From the NCBI RefSeq assembly GCF_018613795.1, contig NZ_JAGGPN010000061.1:1-64000 (forward strand): a stretch of DNA of 64,000 nucleotides, in the 5' to 3' direction. The stretch comes from Arthrobacter sp. ISL-65. GTDB lineage: Bacteria > Actinomycetota > Actinomycetes > Actinomycetales > Micrococcaceae. This document shows, in pieces, positions 33,888 to 44,049 of this stretch; the first letter of the stretch is position 1; each line of letters opens with the position of its first letter. A model generated the notes under the pieces. It did not search any database. It was not told the DNA's origin and worked only from the letters and a program-made list of their open reading frames with translations. A program made the position numbers and the translations under genes.

Positions 33888-34526
33888 TTACCTTCCGAGT
33901 ATGAGGCTCATGGCCTCGGCACGGGTGGCCGGGTCATGAAGTTGCCCGCGAACCGCGCTTGTGACGGTTTTGGCTCCGGGCTTGCGGATGCCGCGCATGG
34001 ACATGCACATGTGTTCGCATTCCACCACCACGATGGCTCCGCGCGGCTTGAGGAATGTGACCAGCGCTTCGACGATCTGGGTTGTGAGGCGCTCCTGCAC
34101 CTGCGGGCGGCGGGCATAGATGTCCACCAGGCGTGCCAGCTTGCTCAGGCCTGTCACCCTGCCGTCGTGCGAGGGGATGTACCCCACGTGCGCGACGCCG
34201 TGGAACGGCACCAGGTGGTGCTCGCAGGTGGAGTAGAACGGGATGTCCTTCACCAGCACGAGTTCCTCGTGGTCGAGCTCGAACGTGGTGCCGAGCACGC
34301 TGCCCGGATCCTGGTGCAGGCCGGCAAACATCTCGGCATACGCCTTGGCCACGCGCTTGGGCGTGTCCAGCAGCCCGCCGCGGTCCGGGTCCTCGCCTAT
34401 GGCCAGCAGGATTTCCCGCACGGCTGCTTCAATCCGGGGCCTGTCCACCTTGTGGTGGTGGCCTGATCCGCCCACCGCCGAATGGTCGGCGGTGGCGGTG
34501 AGGTCGTCGTCGTCGAAGTGAGTCAC
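33888..34526 (-). CDS. folE: GTP cyclohydrolase I
   Basis: FolE converts GTP to dihydroneopterin triphosphate, the first folate step. The 212-residue protein carries the zinc ligands in STCEHHLVPF and ECEHMCMSMRGI, with the DTPKRVAKAYAEMF block before them. An acidic N-terminal stretch rich in Asp and His is not part of the core. It starts at GTG, 10 bases after ftsH, so it likely belongs to the same message. Confidence 0.97.
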   Translation of the reverse strand: MTHFDDDDLTATADHSAVGGSGHHHKVDRPRIEAAVREILLAIGEDPDRGGLLDTPKRVAKAYAEMFAGLHQDPGSVLGTTFELDHEELVLVKDIPFYSTCEHHLVPFHGVAHVGYIPSHDGRVTGLSKLARLVDIYARRPQVQERLTTQIVEALVTFLKPRGAIVVVECEHMCMSMRGIRKPGAKTVTSAVRGQLHDPATRAEAMSLILGR

Positions 34527-34536
34527 ACCAAAGAGC

Positions 34537-36603
<2,067 letters not shown>

Positions 36604-36688
36604 CTGTTCGGGGGCTGGCCCCGTCCCTCCTGGTAGTGCTGCACGGCGCGAGGACTGCGCGCGTGTGGTGCTGCGTCGTTTCTAGCTA

Positions 36689-36720
36689 TACACCGTCAGG
36701 AGTAATTCACGCACGGTGTA
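36689..36720. promoter_or_regulatory. Inverted repeat upstream of ftsH, possible operator
   Basis: TACACCGT (36689-36696) and ACGGTGTA (36713-36720) are perfect 8-base arms 16 bases apart. On the minus strand TATAGC overlaps the proximal arm and could be part of the ftsH -10 element. A regulator bound here could control ftsH; this is inferred. Confidence 0.4.
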
Positions 36721-36789
36721 ATACAAAAGTTCCCTCTGGGCGTAGTGGCTGGTGGGGCCGGGGTCGCGTCGCTATTGGACCGGCCGTCG

Positions 36790-36885
36790 GCATTTCTGCA
36801 CCGCTTTCAGGCCTGCCCGGAAAACGCCCCCGCGGCATTGCCGGTCCAGGCCACGCATTGTGCCGCGAAAGTGGCGCAGAAATGC
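36790..36885. repeat. 96-bp palindromic unit A with 19-bp inverted ends
   Basis: The left end is GCATTTCTGCACCGCTTTC (36790-36808); the right end (36867-36885) is its inverse with two changes. The 58-base middle can form a further imperfect stem (GGCCTG at 36810 with CAGGCC at 36847). Confidence 0.75.
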
Positions 36886-36941
36886 CTGCAAGATGGACCC
36901 TTGCCACGCGCCCGCGGACGCCCTGCTAATCGGCCCGGCGG

Positions 36942-37037
36942 ACTTTTCTGCACCGCTTTAAGCAGCACGCGCCGCCGTCGAGCCCGTGGGTTCAGGGCTC
37001 GACGGCGGCGCGGTCGGCGAAAGCGGTACAGGAATGC
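36942..37037. repeat. 96-bp palindromic unit B with 19-bp inverted ends
   Basis: The left end (36942-36960) shares 16 of 19 bases with the left end of unit A; the right end (37019-37037) is the inverse form with three changes from the shared sequence. Middle length is again 58 bases and holds the strong hpt hairpin. Confidence 0.75.
36968..37012 (-). terminator. hpt terminator nested in palindromic unit B
   Basis: Perfect 18-base arms (36968-36985 and 36995-37012) with a 9-base loop form a very stable hairpin about 50 bases after the hpt stop. Confidence 0.75.
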
Positions 37038-37060
37038 GGGCCGGCTTGCGCGGCAGGCGT

Positions 37061-37612
37061 TTACTCGTAGACGTGCGGGGCGAGGGTGCCCACAAAGTCC
37101 AGGTTGCGGTACTTTTCGGCGTAGTCCAGGCCATAGCCCACCACGAACTCGTTGGGGATGTCGTAGCCGACGTACTTGACGTCGATCTCCACCTTGGCGG
37201 CGGTGGGCTTGCGGAAGGCGGCGCAGATTTCCACCGAGGCGGTGCCGCGGGATTCGAGGTTGGTCTTCAGCCAGGACAGCGTGAGGCCGGAGTCGATGAT
37301 GTCCTCAACGATGAGCACGTCCTTGCCCATCAGGTCCGTGTCGAGGTCCTTGAGGATACGCACCACGCCGGAGGACTGCGTGCCGGAGCCATAGGAGGAA
37401 ACAGCCATCCAGTCCATGGAAACGTGGCTGTGGAGTGCCCGCGCGAGGTCAGCCATCACCATGACAGCGCCCTTCAGCACACCGACGATGAGCAGGTCGC
37501 GCCCTTCGTAGTCCTTGTCGATCTGGGCCGCGAGCTCGGTGATGCGCTGCTGGATCTGTTCCTTGGTGTAGAGAACGTGCTTGAGGTCTGCCTGGACGTC
37601 GGATGAATCCAC
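37061..37612 (-). CDS. hpt: Hypoxanthine phosphoribosyltransferase
   Basis: Hpt salvages hypoxanthine and guanine by joining them to PRPP. The 183-residue protein has the PRPP loop LIVEDIIDSGLT near residue 103 and the VGVLKGAVMVMADLA and VGYGLDYAEKYRN blocks. AGGAG lies six bases before the GTG at 37612, which I prefer to a TTG at 37615. It sits between tilS and ftsH, the usual actinobacterial order. Confidence 0.96.
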   Translation of the reverse strand: MDSSDVQADLKHVLYTKEQIQQRITELAAQIDKDYEGRDLLIVGVLKGAVMVMADLARALHSHVSMDWMAVSSYGSGTQSSGVVRILKDLDTDLMGKDVLIVEDIIDSGLTLSWLKTNLESRGTASVEICAAFRKPTAAKVEIDVKYVGYDIPNEFVVGYGLDYAEKYRNLDFVGTLAPHVYE

Positions 37613-37641
37613 CAATTGCTCCTGTGTAGATGCGGGTGCGA

Positions 37642-38829
37642 CTATTTGCGGGACGGTTTATGAAGCCAGAATACAAGCTTCCCACAGCGGGCGGCCTCGC
37701 GGGGAACGCCCTCCGCCCCGCCCTGCCCCCGGGCGCGCTCCCGGTCCTGCAGCTCGGCAAGCGAAAGACGGAACACGCTGACCCCGCCGGGCAGTTCCAC
37801 GGGACCGGCCGAGCCCTTCCGCCGCAGCAGTGCTTCCGCCGCCAAAAGGCGCTGATAACTGGGCTGTTGGCCGCCGACGCCGGCAGCCGCCTTTGCGATC
37901 ACCCGGAACCTGATGGCCGGGGCCAGTTCAGTCAGGGCAGCCTCCGGGAGGCTGGCGTCCGGGCCGTCGTGCTCAACGAGCGAGGTGTACGTGCTGTTGG
38001 CCACGTCCTCCAGATAGTCGGCATCCAGCTGCAGGATGGCGGCCGTGCGTGCCAGGGATTCGGCCACCCCCGGGCCGAGTTTTTCCTCCAGCACCGGCAT
38101 GACCTCCACCCTGGTCCGCGAGCGGGCGAAGGCGGGATCGGCGTTGCTGGGGTCGTGCCAAGCGTCTAGCTCCTCTGCACGGCAAATGTCCAGGGTGTCT
38201 GCCCTGCGCAGGCCAAGGAACGGCCGGAGCAGCTTCCCCCGCGAAGGGCGCATCCCGGCCAGGGACCGTGTGCCCGAGCCGCGGGCCAGGCCCAGCAGCA
38301 CCTGCTCCGCCTGGTCGTCGAGCGTGTGCCCCAGGAGGACGGCACCGGCCCCCCACTCCCCCGCCGCCGCGTCGAGCGCGGCGTGGCGGGCATCGCGGGC
38401 TGCGGCTTCCGGTCCGAAACCGGTGGAGGCGACATCGACCGTGCGGATCTGCACCGGGTCCAGGCCGAGCTCCCGCAGGGCCTCAGCGGTTCTAGCGGCA
38501 ACATCGGAGGAACCGGCCTGCAGTTGGTGGTCCACGACCACCGCGCCGACGGCAACCGGCCGGCCGTCAACGTGGCCGCGCCGGGCGAAGTAGGCGGCCA
38601 CAGCGGCCAGGGCCAGGGAATCGGGGCCCCCGCTGCAGGCCACCAGGACCCGTTCCGGGTAACCCGCTTCAGCCAGGGCAGCCTGCAGCATTCTCCGTGC
38701 CGTGCCGAGAACCGGAGCCAGCCGGCCCGGCCGCCGCCTGCCGCGGGGAACCGGCTTTTCGGCGGGAGGGCCGCTGGGAACAGGTCCGCCGGGAACAGGG
38801 CCGCCAGCAGTGTTGGGGAGGTGCTGCAC
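37642..38829 (-). CDS. tilS: tRNA(Ile)-lysidine synthase TilS
   Basis: TilS modifies C34 of the CAU-anticodon tRNA-Ile to lysidine so that it reads AUA. The 395-residue protein has the PP-loop SGGPDS near residue 66, followed by LGHTLDDQAEQVLLGLARGSG (the family HxxDDxxE motif) and the DPSNADPAFARSR region. A Pro/Gly/Arg-rich N-terminal extension of about 45 residues is unusual; a start further in is possible. It starts at GTG with no strong ribosome site, six bases after the metalloprotease gene. Confidence 0.94.
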   Translation of the reverse strand: MQHLPNTAGGPVPGGPVPSGPPAEKPVPRGRRRPGRLAPVLGTARRMLQAALAEAGYPERVLVACSGGPDSLALAAVAAYFARRGHVDGRPVAVGAVVVDHQLQAGSSDVAARTAEALRELGLDPVQIRTVDVASTGFGPEAAARDARHAALDAAAGEWGAGAVLLGHTLDDQAEQVLLGLARGSGTRSLAGMRPSRGKLLRPFLGLRRADTLDICRAEELDAWHDPSNADPAFARSRTRVEVMPVLEEKLGPGVAESLARTAAILQLDADYLEDVANSTYTSLVEHDGPDASLPEAALTELAPAIRFRVIAKAAAGVGGQQPSYQRLLAAEALLRRKGSAGPVELPGGVSVFRLSLAELQDRERARGQGGAEGVPREAARCGKLVFWLHKPSRK

Positions 38830-38835
38830 GGAAAC

Positions 38836-39963
38836 CTAGAAACCCATCCTGTCGAGCCAGATCCTGGAGTTGTGGATCTCCTCCTCGGTGGGCAGGTTCG
38901 CCGGAGCCTCCCAGACCCGGTTAAAGCCGTCCATCCCGGCCACGTCCACCACGGCCCGGACGAACTTGGCGCCGTCGCTGTACTGCTTCATCTTGGCGTC
39001 GAGGCCCAGCAGGCTGCGGATAAATTTCTCGATGACTCCCCGGTCCTTGCCGCGGGCGTTGAACCGCTGCCGGATGGTCTTCACGGACGGGACGATGCTG
39101 GCGTCCACGGCGTCCATCACCACGTTGGCGTGGCCTTCGAGCAGGCTCATGACCGCCGTGAGGTGGGACAGCGAGGCCTTCTCCTCGGGGTCCTGCAGGA
39201 GATCAAGGATGGCGCCGCGGCCCGGAGTGGACCCGGAGGCGGCGCGGTCCTTAAGCGAGCGTGCGGCTGCTGAAGCGCGTTCCATCAGGGAGTCCACGTT
39301 GCCCAGCAGGTGCCCACTGAGGTTGTCGATCTCGTTCAGCATGTGGTGCCGGAGCCAGGGTGCCGCGGCGAACTGCACCCGGTGCGTCTGCTCATGCAGG
39401 CACACCCAGAGCCGGAAATCCGTGGGATTGACATTAAGCTCACGCTCTACGGCGATGATGTTGGGCGCGACGAGCAGCAGGCGGCCGCCCGACGGCGCGT
39501 GCGATCCTTCGGCGAGGGCAGCGAAAGGATCGTACTGGCCCAGGACCTTGCTGGAGAGGAATGCCAGCACGGCGCCGAGCTGGCCGCCGGTGATGGCGCC
39601 GCTGACGGTGGCGGCTCCGGGGCTGACGGTGCCGCGGCGGCTCTCCAGCATCTTTTCGATGGCGGGCTTCAGCATCACCGCGAAGCTCTGCGTGTTGGCC
39701 TTTGCCCAGGAGGCGCGGTCCACCACCAGGACTGATGAGTCACGGAGATCGCGTGCGGCTTCCAGCCCGGTGATCTTGTGAACGTGTGCAACGGAGGCAT
39801 CCGCCAGCTCGCGCAGCTGGGAGACGGCGTCCCCGATCTCGGCGGCAGTCAGCGACGGACCCGGCGGAGCCAGCCGTGCTGCGGCGGACGCGGCAAGGTC
39901 CCAGTTGATGAGGGCCTGGGCCGGGGCGGATGACTGGCTTGCAGTGGACTCCATACGCTCCAT
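38836..39963 (-). CDS. Zinc-dependent metalloprotease of the DUF2342 family
   Basis: The roughly 375-residue protein contains the zincin-type motif HEQTHRVQF near its middle and the downstream LEGHANVVMDAVD segment that supplies a third ligand in this family. DUF2342 proteins are an actinobacterial family once labelled as linked to coenzyme F420; a peptidase activity is inferred from the motif. No signal peptide is seen. ATG codons at 39963 and 39954 are both possible. tilS follows six bases downstream. Confidence 0.86.
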   Translation of the reverse strand: MERMESTASQSSAPAQALINWDLAASAAARLAPPGPSLTAAEIGDAVSQLRELADASVAHVHKITGLEAARDLRDSSVLVVDRASWAKANTQSFAVMLKPAIEKMLESRRGTVSPGAATVSGAITGGQLGAVLAFLSSKVLGQYDPFAALAEGSHAPSGGRLLLVAPNIIAVERELNVNPTDFRLWVCLHEQTHRVQFAAAPWLRHHMLNEIDNLSGHLLGNVDSLMERASAAARSLKDRAASGSTPGRGAILDLLQDPEEKASLSHLTAVMSLLEGHANVVMDAVDASIVPSVKTIRQRFNARGKDRGVIEKFIRSLLGLDAKMKQYSDGAKFVRAVVDVAGMDGFNRVWEAPANLPTEEEIHNSRIWLDRMGF

Positions 39964-40046
39964 CAGAACATACACGCCCGTCAGCGCGCCTTAAGTTCGC
40001 TGACCGGCGAACCGGCACGGGACTGCCGCGGAAGCCGGAGGCAGCC

Positions 40047-41552
40047 CTAGCTGCAGCCGCAGCCAGCCAGCGCCGTGGCCGCCGTGTCCAGGGCCGGCTT
40101 GTTGCCCTCGGCTCCCGGTGTCAGCCCGTTGCCAATGAAGGAGAACACCAGGAGCCGGCCGTCGGCGTCCACCACGTACCCGCTCAGCGCGATGACAGTG
40201 TTCAGGGTTCCCGTTTTGGCCCGCACCAGGCCGGCGCCCTCGGCCGTTGACTCGTCGATATATCTGTCGCCGAGCGTGCCCGTCAGCCCCGCCACCGGGA
40301 ACCCCGCCAGCGCGGCCCTGAGCCGGGTGTCGGTGCCGTTGGTGATGGCGCGCACCACTTCCGAGAACTGGCGGGCGGATACCTGGTTGGCAAGGGCCAG
40401 GCCGGAAACGTCGGCCGCGACCATCCCTTCCGTGGGAATGCCCAGGCCGGAGAGCTGCCCCAGAACGGCGGCCCTGGCGGAGTCATTGGTCGCCGGCTGG
40501 CCACCCGCCACCGCGGTCATGCGGCCAAGGGTTTCGGCGAGGTAGTTGTCCGAGGTCTGGAGCATGAGGTCCACCTGCTGGCTGACCGTCGCAGACTGCA
40601 CTTCGGCGAGGACTTTCGCGTCCGCCGTCGGCTTTCCGTCAAGACGTACGACGGCGGGTGCCACCGTGAGGCCCGCGGCCGCACCGGCCGCTTTAAGGCT
40701 GGCAGCGAACGCCTCCCCCGCGGCGATGGCGGAGTCCTGCGGCCGGGGTGCCGTGGTGTCTGCAGGATCAAACCGTGCCGCGTTCAGGGCGAGCGGAAAC
40801 AGCGGGGCAGTCTCGCCGGCGGCAACGTCATCCGGGCTCCAGGCCGGGTTCAGCGCCGGCCCGGTGAAGAGGGAATCATCCACAAGCACTTGGACCTGCC
40901 CCTTGAAACCGCCCTTCCGCAGTGAGTCCGCAGTCAGTTTGGCCAGCGTGCCGAGCCCGGCATGGCCCAGGACTTTGTCCTCGGCAGATTCGCCGGCACC
41001 GAGCAGGACGTCGCCGCCGCCCACCAGCACCACGGACCTCGTGGCGGCAGCAGCACCCGGTGTTGCCGCTGCAGCCGGTTCGGCGACCACCCTGGTGCTG
41101 AACCGTTCCTCGGGGCCGATCCCCCGCAAAGCGGCCACGGCGGTGAGGAGCTTCATGTTGGAGGCGGGGATCCTAGTGGCGGCGCCTTCCCGGTCATAGA
41201 GGACCTTGCCGGTGGCGGCGTCCTGGACCACGGCCGTGAAGGAGCCACCGCCGTCGGTCTTGAGGACGGGATCCAGCCGGGCCGCCACGCCTGCGGGAAC
41301 CGGCACCGGCGCCGCGTAGCTGAGCGGGTCGATGCCCTGCGGCACGGACAGGCGTTCCGGGACCAGCTGCCAGGCGGGGGTCTGGGCAGGCTGGGCCGTG
41401 GACCGGGCCGGGCCGGTCAGCGCGGGCGAAATGAGCAGCCCCGCGGGAAGGGCCAGCGCCAGGAGGAGCACCGTGAGCAGGAGCGTAGGCCAGTTCCGGA
41501 CCACTGTGGAAAGCCTGCCGCGGCCGCTCGCCGTGCCCCTGGTGCCGCTCAT
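40047..41552 (-). CDS. dacB: D-alanyl-D-alanine carboxypeptidase/endopeptidase, PBP4 type
   Basis: The 501-residue exported protein trims peptidoglycan peptides. It has an N-terminal membrane anchor or signal (about residues 20-45) and the three class C penicillin-binding motifs: Ser in ASNMK (about 130), SDN (about 335) and KTG in RAKTGTLN (about 446). The GGGDVLLG block is also typical. The ATG at 41552 fits the signal best. It lies next to the metalloprotease gene on the same strand, 83 bases upstream of that gene's start. Confidence 0.93.
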   Translation of the reverse strand: MSGTRGTASGRGRLSTVVRNWPTLLLTVLLLALALPAGLLISPALTGPARSTAQPAQTPAWQLVPERLSVPQGIDPLSYAAPVPVPAGVAARLDPVLKTDGGGSFTAVVQDAATGKVLYDREGAATRIPASNMKLLTAVAALRGIGPEERFSTRVVAEPAAAATPGAAAATRSVVLVGGGDVLLGAGESAEDKVLGHAGLGTLAKLTADSLRKGGFKGQVQVLVDDSLFTGPALNPAWSPDDVAAGETAPLFPLALNAARFDPADTTAPRPQDSAIAAGEAFAASLKAAGAAAGLTVAPAVVRLDGKPTADAKVLAEVQSATVSQQVDLMLQTSDNYLAETLGRMTAVAGGQPATNDSARAAVLGQLSGLGIPTEGMVAADVSGLALANQVSARQFSEVVRAITNGTDTRLRAALAGFPVAGLTGTLGDRYIDESTAEGAGLVRAKTGTLNTVIALSGYVVDADGRLLVFSFIGNGLTPGAEGNKPALDTAATALAGCGCS

Positions 41553-41706
41553 GCTGCTGGTCCTCAAAGTCCTGAAATTACCCCATTAGTTCCTGAAACC
41601 TGGGCCTCTCGCTATATCCTCAATAGTAGTCGGCGGCACCGACAGTCCATTTTTGGTTGATCATCGCGTGTGCCGCGAACACCAAGCAATCGTCGAGGAG
41701 CATTCC

Positions 41707-42195
41707 ATGAAGCATGACGTGACCATCGAGATCCCCAAGGGATCGCGCGTCAAGTACGAAGTCGACCACGAGACCGGCCGAGTCCGCCTGGACCGTGTCC
41801 TCTTCACTTCCATGCAGTACCCCACCCACTACGGCTTCTTCGAGAACACGCTCGGCGAAGACGGCGACCCGCTGGACGCACTGGTGCTCCTGCAGGACTT
41901 CGATCTGCACCCGGGCGTCATCGTCGAAGCCCGTCCGATCGGCGTCTTCAACATGACCGACGACGGCGGCGGAGACGCCAAGGTCCTCTGCGTTCCGGCC
42001 GACCCGCGGTTCGACCACATCCAGGAAATCAGCGATGTCAGCGAGTTCCTGATCAAGGAGATCGAGCACTTCTTCACCCGTTACAAGGACCTGGAGCCCG
42101 GCAAGTGGGTCAAGGCCGAAGGTTGGGCCGACCGCGCCGCTGCCGAAGCCGAACTTGAGGCTTCCATCAAGCGTTACGTGCCCGCAGCACACTGA
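41707..42195 (+). CDS. ppa: Inorganic pyrophosphatase (family I)
   Basis: Ppa hydrolyses pyrophosphate and so pulls biosynthetic reactions forward. The 162-residue protein has the EIPKGSRVKYE start, the metal-binding DGDPLDALVL block, and DDGGGDAKVLCVP. Length is normal for bacterial family I enzymes. GAGGAG lies about 8 bases before the ATG. It is divergent from dacB, with 154 bases between their starts. Confidence 0.97.
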   Translation: MKHDVTIEIPKGSRVKYEVDHETGRVRLDRVLFTSMQYPTHYGFFENTLGEDGDPLDALVLLQDFDLHPGVIVEARPIGVFNMTDDGGGDAKVLCVPADPRFDHIQEISDVSEFLIKEIEHFFTRYKDLEPGKWVKAEGWADRAAAEAELEASIKRYVPAAH

Positions 42196-42393
42196 CTTTA
42201 CTTCCGACGGCGGTCGGTGCGGTTCCTAGCGAACGGCACCAGCCCCACCGCCTCCCTAGCCTCGCTGCGCTCGCCCAGGGAACCCTGGCGGCGTGGGCCC
42301 AGCCGTCGTTGTTTTCTACTGTTCGCCCCACCGTGAGATCCGTAACGTCCCGTAGGCTCCCAGCTTGCCTCGGGCTTGCCACCCGGTAGTCTG

Positions 42394-43002
42394 ATGTCCA
42401 CCATGTTCACGCTGACTATCAATCAAACAGACAGCCGGCGCGACGGCGACCGGGTCCCGCATCTCCTCAAGGACCTACGGCATATCCCTGCGCGACTGGA
42501 CTTTGACCGCTCTGTGGAGGACGAGGTGCAGGGCATCGTGGATTGCCCGCATCAGGCGGTGGATGCCGCCCTGATCGCGCTTCGCTGCGGGAGCTGGTAT
42601 GTGGGGATCGGCGTGGGCCCGGTAAACGAGCCGCTGCCGAACCAGATCAAGGACGCCAGCGGGCACGGCCTCATCTACGCCCGCCGTGCCGTGGATCGCC
42701 TCCGCAACAGCAAAGAGCGCATCCCTGTGGCCGTGGAGGGTCCCCTGACGGAGGTCGCGGCGGAGTCCGAGTCGGTTCTTCGCCTGCTCGGCCACATAGT
42801 CCGGGACAGGAGCGACGCCGAGTGGCGCGTGCTTGACCTGATGACCCCGGGGGTACGCGGCCAGCAGAAGACCGTGGCCGCCGAACTCGGCATCACGTCC
42901 CAGGCGGTCAGCAAGGCTGTGGCGAGGTCGCAGTGGAACGAGGAGCACGCAGCCCGGCCGGCAGCGGCCAGGCTCCTCTCGATGATCCTCGACGTACGGT
43001 AA
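42394..43002 (+). CDS. SatD-like protein with C-terminal helix-turn-helix
   Basis: The roughly 202-residue protein has an alpha/beta N-terminal region (LTINQTDSRR, then VDAALIALRCGSWYVGIGVG) and a C-terminal HTH-like segment, TVAAELGITSQAVSKAVARS. The layout reminds me of SatD-family or related orphan regulators in actinobacteria; I am not certain. Start at 42394 (MSTMFTL) or 42403. It follows ppa after 198 bases that hold no gene I can support. Confidence 0.65.
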   Translation: MSTMFTLTINQTDSRRDGDRVPHLLKDLRHIPARLDFDRSVEDEVQGIVDCPHQAVDAALIALRCGSWYVGIGVGPVNEPLPNQIKDASGHGLIYARRAVDRLRNSKERIPVAVEGPLTEVAAESESVLRLLGHIVRDRSDAEWRVLDLMTPGVRGQQKTVAAELGITSQAVSKAVARSQWNEEHAARPAAARLLSMILDVR

Positions 43003-43003
43003 A

Positions 43004-43036
43004 CCGGCCCAGTGCGATAACCCGGCCCAGTGCGAT
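43004..43036. repeat. 18-bp-period direct repeat after the HTH gene
   Basis: CCGGCCCAGTGCGAT occurs at 43004-43018 and again at 43022-43036. The next hairpin begins with the same CCGGCCC. Confidence 0.75.
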
Positions 43037-43040
43037 TAAA

Positions 43041-43061
43041 CCGGCCCCGACAGGGGGCCGG
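43041..43061. terminator. Terminator between the HTH gene and the HAD gene
   Basis: CCGGCCCC (43041-43048) pairs with GGGGCCGG (43054-43061). It lies between converging genes and may serve both. Confidence 0.6.
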
Positions 43062-43078
43062 CCGTTACAGGGAACTCC

Positions 43079-43924
43079 TTACAAAAGGCCGCGCAGCACG
43101 TGGGCTGCGCCGTCGTCGTATACCGATTTGGTGACCTCGTCCGCGGCGGCGACCACTTCCTCCGGAGCCTGTCCCATGGCCACCCCGCGGCCCGCCCAGG
43201 TGAGCATCTCGATGTCGTTGCGGCCGTCGCCGATGGCAACCGTGGCGGCCGGATCGACGCCGAGGCGGCTGCGGAGATTCTCCAGTGCGCTGGCCTTGGT
43301 GACGCCGGCCGCGGCGATATCCAGCCACGCGGTCCAGCCGACGGAATAGGTCACACCGGCAAGGCCGATGTGTTCGATGGCTTCATTGAACTCCTCCGGC
43401 GTGTTCTCCGCGCTGAAGACGACGACGCGGACGGCCGTGGCCTCGAGCATGGTCTGGAAGTCAACGCCTATGGCCTCGACACCGAAGCTTGCGTCCTGGA
43501 AGCGCTCGGTGGAGAGGAAGTTCCCGTCCTCATCCTCCAGCGCATATTTCGCTGCCGGCAGGCGCTTGCGGAGGGCGCGGAGCGCCGGGCCGGGATCAAA
43601 GGTGGCCTTGTGGATGATGTCGTAGCCGTTGGGCAGCCCGGGGTCCAGGCGCAGTGTCACGCCGCCGTTGCAGCAGACGGCGTAACCGCGGTCCAGGCCG
43701 ATCTGTTCGATGATCGGGAGCGTGGCGTTGAGCGAACGCCCGGTGGCGATCATTACCTCGTGCCCGACCGCGACCACCGCTTGTGCGGCCTCGCGGACTG
43801 GAGCGGACATGTGGCCATCGTGGTCGACCAGAGTGCCGTCCACGTCCAGGGCGATCATGAGTTTCTGTTGCGGTTTTGGCCGGTCATCGGTGCCGGCGGC
43901 TGAGGATTCAGTCAGTGTAGTCAT
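43079..43924 (-). CDS. Cof-type HAD-IIB family phosphatase
   Basis: The 281-residue protein has HAD motif I, ALDVDGTLVD, near residue 25, a C2-type cap domain in the middle (about 85-200), and the late GDGRNDIEMLTWAG motif. It probably dephosphorylates a sugar phosphate or flavin-type substrate; the substrate is not readable. It follows serS downstream by about 125 bases on the same strand. A second HAD gene is cut by the right edge of the window. Confidence 0.88.
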   Translation of the reverse strand: MTTLTESSAAGTDDRPKPQQKLMIALDVDGTLVDHDGHMSAPVREAAQAVVAVGHEVMIATGRSLNATLPIIEQIGLDRGYAVCCNGGVTLRLDPGLPNGYDIIHKATFDPGPALRALRKRLPAAKYALEDEDGNFLSTERFQDASFGVEAIGVDFQTMLEATAVRVVVFSAENTPEEFNEAIEHIGLAGVTYSVGWTAWLDIAAAGVTKASALENLRSRLGVDPAATVAIGDGRNDIEMLTWAGRGVAMGQAPEEVVAAADEVTKSVYDDGAAHVLRGLL

Positions 43925-43986
43925 GCTTCCTAGTAGACCAGACGCCCCTGATACCAGCTAGGACGCAGACCACAGCAGCGTATGAA

Positions 43987-44036
43987 CAGCGGGTAAATAC
44001 CCACAGGTTATCCCCCGTGTGAGTATTTACCCGCTG
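43987..44036 (-). terminator. Hairpin downstream of serS
   Basis: Perfect 14-base arms (43987-44000 and 44023-44036, CAGCGGGTAAATAC and complement) enclose 22 bases. It starts 14 bases after the serS stop and probably ends that transcript. Confidence 0.6.
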
Positions 44037-44049
44037 GGCGGAGTTCCGG

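Larger units (their letters stand above)
36604..37060. other. Intergenic region between ftsH and hpt, rich in palindromes
   Basis: These 457 bases hold no supported gene. From left to right they contain the ftsH leader, an inverted repeat at 36689-36720, two 96-bp palindromic units at 36790-36885 and 36942-37037, and the hpt terminator nested in the second unit. Confidence 0.7.

Noticed and set aside
42196..42393. Possible minus-strand small genes between ppa and the HTH gene
   Set aside because: The frames are Arg/Gly/Ser-rich, lack a ribosome site and overlap the ppa end; composition suggests non-coding sequence.
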